A stretch of DNA of 64,000 nucleotides from Vicia villosa (taxonomy: Eukaryota > Streptophyta > Magnoliopsida > Fabales > Fabaceae), in the NCBI RefSeq assembly GCF_029867415.1, contig NC_081182.1:42395462-42459461 (forward strand), given 5' to 3'. Shown piece by piece: positions 56,101-64,000 of the stretch. Positions within the stretch are counted from its first letter, which is position 1, and every line of letters begins with the position of its first letter. A model generated the notes under the pieces. That model was not told where the DNA came from. It made no database searches and worked only from the letters and a program-made list of their open reading frames with translations. The position numbers and the translations under genes are program-made.

Positions 56101-58216
56101 TTTTAAGAGCGTCCTGCGAATCTTGGAGATTTTTATTAGTTTTATATACCCTTATCCTATGATGCATGGACATTTTTGAGATTAGACGTGTCCCCATTTT
56201 CGACACCGGTTGGTATTGACACTCATATGACACGTGTCTGATAAATTAAACAAGTGTCGAAAAAACAAATTACAATGTACATATTAGCTTAAAAATTAAT
56301 AGCAGTGTCAACAATTGTGTCATTTCAAGTGTCGGTGTCAAAATCCGAGTTTCATAGCTAGTATTATTTTACGGGAAATTACCCTCACCTCTCATGAGGT
56401 CTATTAAAATGACACCGGCACCCCATTAGTCTTAAAATATGCACTATCTTCCCCTAAGTTTTCATTAAATAGACACGCACTTAGAAGCAAAAATTTGCTA
56501 TTCTTGTTGAGCCTAAAATCCTTTGTCACACTCACACCATTATTAGAAGAAAAAACTTCACCTTGACCTTGATTCACTCCGCAACTGGAACCACAAATAT
56601 CATTTCTAGCATTAGAAAAGCCAATGCTAGTATCCATTTTCCTAATAACAAGTTTGTCCATAAAATGTGCACGACCACTGTTCAAATTCACAACAACCTT
56701 CGGTGGAACTTGAACACCATTTGAAAGAGCAATGTCATCTCTTCCCTCAATCACAGTAGGACACAATGATGATGGTGACTATGGTAGAATTTGAAATTGA
56801 AGCTACATAGAAGCTAAAAAGAACATCTCTGTGTCGGTTACACGGTCAAGGCCAAAAGTTATTGTCTTCATCTGAATCACTAAAAGCTGTGTAGCTTCTG
56901 CAAAACCCTCTTCCTCATTCTGCTGCATCCCTTCTTCCTCCTTTCGAAGGGTAAGAATTCCAACTCTTCTCCTTCATTGGGTTCTGTGCAATTCCCATCT
57001 CCCCAACCAAGAACGTAATCACTGGAAATCAATAGTCACGTTTTTTATTTTGTGAATTGAATATTTAGTCAAATTTAAAAGTGAATTTAAAAGTTTACAG
57101 AAATTAAAAAATGTTAATGGGGAAGGGAGATGGTTGTCTATTTAATGAAAACTTAGGGAATTTAGTGTATATTTTAAAACTAGAGGGGATGTTGGTGTCA
57201 CTTTAATAGACTTTAGGGGAAGGGAGTGTAATTTCCCTTTAGTTTTATTATGTATCTTGTGCTCCCATGTATGTTTTCTGGGAGGTTTGTATTTTATCTA
57301 TCTATACCCTGATTTGCCAATTATGCGTTTTCAATGATTTCATGTGCTTATGATATTGCTCTTGTCAAAAACAAGATGTATTTAGTAGTGTAAGTATCCC
57401 TAGACTACCATCCGTATAAATTTAGTTTTATCTCTACATCTGTGGCATGCATAACTCTTCCTTCTAATTCAAAAGCTCTGTATACTAACAATATATGCTA
57501 CATTTATATGGGCCCGTCCCTGGCATACCTTGGAACCAGATCTGGTTCTAGCAATAAATCTCTACCTTTTGAATTTGGGTCCTATCCCTTGGCCACAGGA
57601 CAAACACTGTCACTTTTTAGAAACACAGTTTATTATGTGGAGAGACATACTGTATACTATGCATGGACTTATACTCTGCAATCTGCACGTTATTGTCCGT
57701 TTCTTTCTCTCTTACAAATGACCCTGACATTTCACCTTAGGAAAAAAGAGGATTTAAATAGGCATACACTTTTATGTCAACTTTATAAATACTGTACAGT
57801 GTACCTTCACTCATAAAAACAACCATGATTATTGTTATGACTGCTGGAAATCTATTATTAAACTGATCTGCTCCTGGTGTCTGCAGCTGTTCATTATTCT
57901 GTCTTGCACTATCGCGGTAGGGACAAATCTCAGCCAGTTCATCTGCATTGGTAGGTTTACGGCTGTATCATTCCAAGTCCTTGGTCATATGAAGACTATT
58001 CTGGTCCTATTCATGGGATTCATTTTCTTTGGAAAAGAGGGTCTCAATCTACATGTTGTTCTAGGCATGGCAATTGCAATAGCAGGAATGGTTTGGTATG
58101 GAAATGCTTCTTCTAAGCCAGGAGGGAAAGAGCGTCGTAGCTTTTCCCTTCCTACCACCAAAACACAAGATTATGCTGCACTACCCGTGTACTCTGAATC
58201 TGTTGAGAAGGCATAA
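53143..58216 (+). CDS. URGT: Nucleotide-sugar transporter, URGT type (UDP-rhamnose/UDP-galactose), 335 aa, 5 coding exons
   Basis: Coding exons: 53,143-53,272; 54,348-54,532; 54,625-54,825; 55,165-55,326; 57,887-58,216. All introns are GT-AG and the joined frame is open to TAA. The protein matches the plant URGT family of Golgi antiporters that bring UDP-Rha/UDP-Gal into the lumen for cell-wall pectin and glycan synthesis: [98 protein letters not shown], then [18 protein letters not shown] of the KT (drug/metabolite transporter) signature. About ten hydrophobic segments are visible. The polar tail ([20 protein letters not shown]) faces the cytosol in relatives. It most resembles the URGT4-6 branch as I recall it. 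Length is usual. The 2,560-bp last intron holds a SINE and a long-TIR transposon. Intact by reading. Confidence 0.93.
55632..55812 (-). mobile_element. tRNA-derived SINE in the last URGT intron
   Basis: On the minus strand it starts GTCCCGTTAAGCCACCTCAG then TTGGTAG (A-box region), continues GCAGGGGCGCCGGTTCGAAC (B box) and ends CAGCTACTAGGCTACTTGAC followed by an A8 tail (plus-strand T8, 55,633-55,640). Target duplications ACGGCTGAAAGTATTTTC (55,614-55,631) and ACGGTTGGAAGTATCTTC (55,813-55,830) agree at 15 of 18 positions. This matches the tRNA-like head and tail of common legume SINEs. The B box is amplified: GGTTCGAA.CC occurs at 55,688, 55,707, 55,726 and 55,745, an exact 19-bp period. 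Confidence 0.85.
56373..57237. mobile_element. Long-TIR DNA transposon (Mutator-like) in the last URGT intron
   Basis: The left end GGGAAATTACCCTCACC and the reverse-complemented right end GGGAAATTACACTCCCTTCC begin inverted repeats of about 110 bp. Shared inner blocks are TCTATTAAA-TGACACC, TTTTAAAATAT-CACTA and CTAAGTTTTCATTAAATAGA. 865 bp overall, no transposase. The interior (about 56,490-57,040, minus strand) is less AT-rich and has a 120-aa frame plus a second short coding-like stretch ([20 protein letters not shown]), suggesting captured host sequence. No clear target duplication was found. Confidence 0.7.
56404..56766 (-). pseudogene. Open frame inside the long-TIR transposon (120 aa), possible captured fragment
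   Basis: Reads [20 protein letters not shown] and [20 protein letters not shown]; the last third runs into the inverted repeat. I recognise no domain. It is antisense to the URGT transcript and lies in its intron. It could be a piece of a transposon-captured gene; expression is doubtful. Confidence 0.3.
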
Positions 58217-60494
58217 GAAATAGCAAGGCTCACAAGAAAGAAAGTGATTAAACCTTTGCATAGGAAAATCATGTGCCATTTCGGCGAACTGATTCATTTT
58301 CTTTATACCTAGAGGGAATTCCCAATTATTTATAGATCATATTGACATGTCTCTACCATTTGTGTTAAGGAATTGTTTGGGAGGGAGGACAAGTCTTATT
58401 TTGGATGAGGGATTAAATTATGTTCCAATTTTTTTTATAATAGAAAATGTCACTGTTACTTTTTATAGTAAAGAGTTATTCCATTTGTCTTCATGGTTGG
58501 TACTTGTCAATTTTTTGCTTCTGATGACTGACTCTGACATTGTTGGGAGAGTTCAAACGTAGGAATCTTGACTGGTAATTGACCAATAATTATGGATGAT
58601 GATTTCCTGCAGTCACAAATAGTTTGATCATATGATCAGACAATTCATATTCAATTTTGATGTTTAAATTAGAAAATAAAAAGTAATTTGTTTTTATTTT
58701 AAATCGTCTGATTCTTTCTAGATCAAACGGTCATAGAAGTTCTGAATGCGTGAATAACCGAAAATTATGAGTGAACACACCGACTGCAGTAGGTCTTATT
58801 TCAATAATTTTAGTGTAAATAAGTTGTGGTTAGATTTTTATGAATACAGAGAATTTTGCTTGCCCTAAAAAACACTAATCAGTGCCTTTTGAGAAATTTA
58901 TAGTGAAAGTTTATAAGAATAACATTCAATATCATCAAAATATAGTAATTTTTAATAAAAAGAGTATCAATTAAAGGTAATCCTATAATAAAAATGGAGT
59001 ACAACTCTGTTTCCAAAAAGATTGCTGTGCTGAAACAGGACTACCCACCCTACCACAACAGAGTCCAGTCTTACTAGGGACAAGAGTAATAAACAAATAT
59101 GTGTGCTGTGTGCTATAATGCTCAAGCCACTGGCAATACATGAATGTGGACCTAGTTCCTTTCCTAAGGATTTCATTAGGTATGGGAAATTTTAGAGTGA
59201 CAGATACACCCAGTCCAAAAAAAAGTAATAACTTCTTAGCTCAATTCAGTGAATAATTATGAATGGAACTATTTCTACCTCACCCGGTAGGAATATGGAA
59301 ATTTTCAGCAAAGATCAAATAGAGGATAATGGTCTCTTATATTTAATACAAATTAGTACTAGTAGATACTACTTCAATTAAGTTGTTTGTACCGCTAAGT
59401 TAAAGCCAAAGCTCAAGAAAAAGAATTTTAAAAAAGCAGAATAAATGCTTAACGATTTGTTAGGTAAGGTAAGGGGTAACGTAATATTGAATAATTGAAG
59501 TTTGAGATTCATTTGCTATGGTCCCCAACAACAGGTAGATCTGCAAATTAAACACTTTATTTACTTTAAGAGATTGGGCAAGCAAGACATACATGTATTA
59601 AAAGCCTGATTTTCTGAAACATGGGGAATGATGCATTCATTCACAAACAGTGAAAATTAAGTTCTATTTTGACATTTAAGGCCTCATGTACCAACACTTC
59701 AGATCACCACCTGGCTCTGTCCACACTCCTAATCTTTTGATTCTTTTTTTTTCTCCTCACGGGTAAAAATATTTAACCTTTTTTACTTCTAGTACTATTC
59801 ATTTACAATTTTGGTATATTACATGACTTGTTGATAGTGGTACATTAACAAATTAAGACAACCAATTTATGGAGGCCTAATGCATAACTCGAATGGTTGA
59901 TTTCAGTTTGATCAATTTATGGAGGCCTAATGCATAACTCGAATGGTTTATTTCAGTTTGATTATTAAGGTAATATAAGTTTGTCAAACATTTTACATGC
60001 AATAATTCAGTTATGTTAATGAGAATTATTCTATGTTGAAAGACAAACTTTAAGAAAAACAAGTATTTTCCTGACTCCCTCCATATCGCCGAGGTAGTGG
60101 CAAAAAAACCACTAAACTTTCGTCATTATGTTAACCGTTTTGAGCTAATTCGAAGTTATCTAGTTAAGAATTAAGACATCTTTATCAACCACATTCTCAT
60201 ATAAGAAAATTCTTAGCGAATATTATAGTCAAGTTAAATAGTAATCACATGAGATTTATTCTGATGGTACATGAGAAGTTGTCTTATCTCTATTCAACGT
60301 ACTTAGTAGATGTTATAAGTGTATCTTATTGGTAGAAATCAGGTATCCTCTTTACGCAACTGCAAAAAATAATCTCTCAAGACGGAGAGAACTTTAATGA
60401 GTGTCAAACTTTTCATTCAAAAGAATTTGAGATTCTCTCATTCCACCCCATGGGGTTTCTCACGCACCATGTGCGTATCCAAAAATACCCATTG
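58217..60494. other. URGT 3'UTR and downstream intergenic DNA
   Basis: The first 300-400 bp are the likely 3'UTR (no strong AATAAA; 'ttatttatagat' at 58,325). Beyond this there is no gene; a 50-bp tandem duplication lies at 59,863-59,962. Confidence 0.5.
59863..59962 (+). repeat. 50-bp tandem duplication
   Basis: CAATTTATGGAGGCCTAATG...TTTCAGTTTGAT occurs twice head to tail with a single base difference (TTGA versus TTTA). Confidence 0.95.
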
Positions 60495-60671
60495 TTTCCA
60501 GAGATGTATCTCCAGAATCACTTTTTTTTATTTAACGTTGAATTGTTTCGTAAATACATCTACAAAACCTTTATTTAATGTTGTTTAAACGGTTCCGTAA
60601 ATATAGTTACGGAAGAATTCATTGTAAAATAAATATAAAAAAAAGTGCTTCCGGAGATACACCTCAGAAAG
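60495..60671. mobile_element. Foldback MITE, about 177 bp
   Basis: The left arm TTTCCAGAGATGTATCTCCA then GAATCACTTTTTTTTA pairs with the right arm (AAAAAAAAGTGCTTCCGGAG then ATACACCTCAGAAA), roughly 40 bp each. Inside, 'ccgtaaatatagttacgga' forms a second small hairpin. Non-coding. Confidence 0.7.
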
Positions 60672-60964
60672 TGAGAAGCAAAAATGAAATTTCGCATGAT
60701 ATCTAAGACTATTATAGAGTGAATTGAAATATCCTCAAGAATTTAACACTAATGTGTGTTTAAGGATGCGTTTGAACCCAAAACATAATAAAGTTGAAAA
60801 GATATTTTTCATTTCATCCGAAAATCTCATCCAAATATTGTTGAGTTATAATAGAATTATATATTAAATCATACATTTTTTTCCTACTATATCCATATTT
60901 AGTTTATTAATTAATAATTTAATATTTTTTACTTTATTTTCAAAATGAGTTTATTATTGTAGCT

Positions 60965-61275
60965 AAATTAAGAGTATGTTTAAATTGGAGGTATGAGATG
61001 GAATTGAATGGAGTGGAGTGATAACTAATAAGATTCTATTATTTAGATTTTGTAAATAATGAATAAAATGGAATAGAATGTGATGGAATCCATCACATCT
61101 CGTTTCATCAAATTTCCCTATTTTTTATTCTATCCAGTTTAGAGTGTATATGATGGAACGAAATATTTTAATAAAATAATCAAATAGGCTGGGATCGATC
61201 TATATCTTATTCTGTTAAATTTTATTCAACTCTGCTCCGTTATGTTCCATCAATCCAAAGATAATTTAAATCTAA
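60965..61275. mobile_element. Possible MITE with weak inverted ends
   Basis: The left 'tttaaattggaggtatgagatggaattgaatggagtgg' and the reverse complement of the right ('tttaaattatctttggattgatggaacataacggagcaga') share a GGA..GATGGAA..GGAG pattern. The interior repeats 'gaatggaatagaatg' words. Boundaries uncertain. Confidence 0.35.
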
Positions 61276-62113
61276 ATAAGTGAAAGTTGCATTTATTATC
61301 GTACAGTGAGGATAATTTACTCCAAGATGAAGTTGAGATTAATAAAAATATTAGTGTTTTTTAATAAAATATTTAAATAAAAATCTTTTTTATTTATAAA
61401 TTTAAATTAATTTATTTTTATTTATAAATTGAAATTAATTTATTTTTATTTAAAATTAGTTATTATAAAACTAATTTATTAAAATAATTTTGAAAAAACT
61501 ATTATAATCTGTTTTTTATTCAAATTTATAGATTATTTTCAAATTTTAAATTAAAAAGATTTTTTTTTGTAAATTAATTATACTAACAAATTAACATGCT
61601 TTACATCTTATAAAAAAAAAAATTCTCAGCTTCTTCATAATAAATTTCTTCAGAAAAAGTTTCTACTTTTTTTTTTGAGTTTTCCAGTAATTACTCATCC
61701 ATTAAATTTATGAAAGATAGTCGTTATAAAAATAAAATAAAAAAAAGAAAAAAAGTGATTGGATAACTGGAATTTGGGTATAATGTTTTGTTTTGTTTAC
61801 AATGAAAATAAACATTGTCCTATGATGATGGAGAAATGGTTGGGGTGTGGAAGACAATAGAGAGGAATCCCTGTGAGACGAATCCGTTATGGTTGCAGAA
61901 TCATATCACCAATCATATTTTTCCTAGTCTTATCTATGTCGGTTACATTACTCCTGGCTGAAAGATACTACTACCTACTTTTATATTTGTAAGAAATTTA
62001 CTCTACATTTATATGTTGATTATCTTGATAAATTTTACTTTGGTGTGGATCCTCACCTCACTTGAATCACCAACATGTTCTATATTTGTAGGAATAAAGA
62101 TTGGGCTTTCCAT
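61276..62113. other. AT-rich spacer
   Basis: No gene; the poly(A)/(T)-rich left half gives way at about 61,780 to DNA that could be the LTR of the copia remnant on its right. Confidence 0.3.
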
Positions 62114-62200
62114 TGTAATGAGAAGAGCAACTTGGCATAATTAATTTTTCCTTTCTTTGTAATGAGAAGAGCAACTTGGCATAATTAATTTTTCCTTTCT
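62114..62200 (+). repeat. 44-bp tandem duplication
   Basis: TGTAATGAGAAGAGCAACTT...TTTTTCCTTTCT is present twice without visible change, just upstream of the copia PBS-like site. Confidence 0.95.
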
Positions 62201-62232
62201 CATTAATGAATTTTGTTTTGACTTAGTTAGAA

Positions 62233-63410
62233 TGGTATCAGAATCAGGTCTAGGATTTGTTGGATCACTCGCCATTTATATTCATATTTTAAGTCTACTA
62301 GTTTTGAGCATGAAAGAGAATGTATTAAGAGTCTTACATCAGACAATATATAGTCTAAACATATTCTTATTAGTGGAGGAAAGCTTATCTTACGTTCCCG
62401 TTTTATAAGGTGGAGTTAGGTCAACCTGAATTCTAAGATGGTATCATCGTTCTTTTGTGGATCCACATATGTGAATCATTAGTTTATCATCATGGCAACT
62501 TCTTCTACAACATCTCAAGCTACCTCCAATCACAAACAAGTCATTCTCGATGTTAAATCAACATTCAAACAACAAATTTATATGAAACTGGATGGCACAT
62601 AATATCTTCAATGGGAGCAAAAATGATAAAATATGTTCCTCGCATCAAATTCCTAAATGGTTTCTCATCGTTGTCGATTACCATAATTCCGCTAAGAATC
62701 CTGCATACACAAATTGGAAGAAATAAGATTTCTTATTGTGCACTTGCATGTTATCTAGCTTCTCTGATGCTCTCTTATTTCGCTTTATTCTCCTTCGTCA
62801 CTGTAGAATGTTTGGCACAAACTTCATGCATACTATCATACACAATTGAAAACACGACAAAAATAACTTAGATTTGAACTTTGTTCTCTTACGAAAGGTA
62901 TGTTGATACCTAAGTTTATTGTGAGTGTTTGCATTATTGTTAACAATCTAATATCCATTGGAGATTGTGTCTTACATCGTGAATACATCAAACTTATAGT
63001 TGAAGCTCTTCCTAGGGATATAATTTCGTTGTGGCTGATTTGATCCCAACTTTGATTTTGTTTTACTTAATAAGTTATAATCTTTTCTTCTCACTCAAGA
63101 ATTTTAAATTAAATATCTAAAAAATATGCTACTTATTATGTTGTGAACCTCACTCAATGTGTCTTACATCCTTAAATTCTACTTGAATCCACTCATTACG
63201 TCAAAATTTTCAGTCCTAATGCCTCAAATCAATTCAATTTTTGTCTTGGAAGTCTTGGAAATCAATTTCTTAGCCATGGTTATCGTGGTGGAAGATACAT
63301 AGGTTAAGGTGGCCATGGTGGAAGTGGAGTTTACTTTCAATGTCAAATTTGCTATAGGCCTGATCATGAAGCTACTTATTGTCACTACTATAAATATACC
63401 TTTGATAAAA
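62233..63410 (+). pseudogene. Ty1/copia gag remnant with PBS
   Basis: TGGTATCAGAATCAGG (62,233) is an altered initiator-Met PBS. From ATG 62,492 the reading MATSSTTSQATSNHKQVILD, FKQQIYMKLDGT is a copia gag N-terminus (K-L-G-NF-W). Later pieces read LCSLTKGMLIPKFIVSV, ISIGDCVLHREYIKLIVEAL and the knuckle-like CQICYRPDHEATYCHYY (63,338-63,390). Many stops make it inactive, and no pol follows. Confidence 0.7.
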
Positions 63411-64000
63411 CTAAATTAGAACGACTCACAATTAACCATGGTAATACTTCATTTTTGGACGCGTTTTATTTTTTTTATATTTACAAAAAATACATTGCAT
63501 TACGGTCAAAACAATTAACTGTGGTTATACATTCTTGGAGTGACAGAGTTTGAATCTCAGCTCCAACAATTTTCTACTTTTTCGTTAGAATGAGTGTATA
63601 ATCAACCGCTGTGAGAGACATTACATTTCACCACGTATGCTATTTATCCATATATAAGCGAATTCTTGCTTTTTGACAGTATCACCGTATCTCACAACAA
63701 ACCCAAGCACATATTTTCTCTCTTCTTCTTCGTCATTAGCTTTCCTATTATATAGTATAGCCTTCAATCTTGTTCTTCTTAGATAAAAGTATTCTTCTTC
63801 TTCCTTATTCTCTCGTTTTCGTGTATGTTATAGTTATGTTTCACATGATTTTCATATGATTTCTTCTTGTTCGATAGTTTATGTTTTTTTGTTGTTGTAT
63901 GTTTTTTTATAAATGGTGATAAATGTTTGTTGACATGATGGTCATATTATTTACTTCGATTAACACAAGTTAATTTGCAGCTTACTCTTGAGTTTTATCA
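63411..64000 (+). promoter_or_regulatory. Promoter/leader-like segment at the window edge
   Basis: CCATATATAAGCG (TATA-like, 63,648-63,660) is followed by a pyrimidine-rich stretch (TTTTCTCTCTTCTTCTTCG, 63,714-63,732, and TATTCTTCTTCTTCCTTATT, about 63,790) that looks like a plant 5' leader. Any gene would start beyond 64,000. No coding frame is visible here, and the segment could instead be an LTR. Confidence 0.3.

Noticed and set aside
57442..57816. 124-aa frame in the last URGT intron
   Set aside because: No domain, intronic, and ordinary composition for a chance frame.

Overview
This 64-kb window is plant nuclear DNA. It is AT-rich and gene-poor, has spliced genes with plant-type introns, and is dominated by nested LTR retrotransposons, LINEs, MITEs and a legume-type SINE. 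The combination of Ogre/Tat elements with 3.7-kb LTRs and an Arg-type primer site, SIRE/Maximus copia elements, a Tekay chromovirus and the SINE points to a legume, most likely a large-genome Fabeae/IRLC species (pea, vetch, lentil or a relative). The species is inferred from repeat types only.

Left part (1-10,268): broken retroelement pieces on the minus strand (copia NC-PR-INT, a gypsy gag piece, a copia RNase H piece), a small MITE, an Ogre-like LTR fragment, a degraded C2-domain (BAGP1-like) gene fragment and a head-to-head hAT-like palindrome near 7.19 kb.

10.3-28.6 kb is a readable nest. A degenerate L1-type LINE (13,940-15,400 continuing at 27,041-28,170) has a solo Ogre LTR (10,269-13,933, minus) at its left edge. 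It was also hit by a SIRE-like element, now a solo LTR on the minus strand, and that solo LTR was then split by a full-length SIRE/Maximus element (16,427-26,747). The full element has 1,218-bp LTRs, a perfect AGAGT target duplication, long open gag and pol frames and a third ORF. The LINE ends at a (TA)n tract that carries a palindromic MITE.

28.6-29.4 kb holds a small intronless host gene of the DUF3511 family. 29.9-47.99 kb is again nested retrotransposons: a chromovirus fragment (minus), a 5'-truncated Tekay element (plus), an Ogre 3' region carrying a 14/28-bp tandem array, a very young Athila-like non-autonomous element (34,905-39,620; LTRs differ at about 2 of 1,073 positions; TSD AAGCC), then an Ogre LTR that has internal sequence on both sides (PPT upstream; PBS and an interrupted gag downstream).

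After an AT-rich stretch with a 5'-truncated LINE whose RNase H frame is still open (49.1-49.9 kb), the main host gene lies at 51.9-58.2 kb. It is a nucleotide-sugar transporter of the URGT (UDP-rhamnose/UDP-galactose) type, with a 5'UTR intron and five coding exons (335 aa). Its last intron holds a SINE with an amplified B-box and a long-TIR DNA transposon carrying foreign sequence. The right end has foldback MITEs, short tandem duplications, a decayed copia gag and a promoter-like segment at the edge.

I saw no clearly new multi-gene system. The most unusual items are the third ORF of the SIRE element with its promoter-like leader, the very young pol-less Athila-like element with a capsid-less gag ORF, the internal-LTR-internal Ogre arrangement, and the tRNA-like segments embedded in two retroelements.
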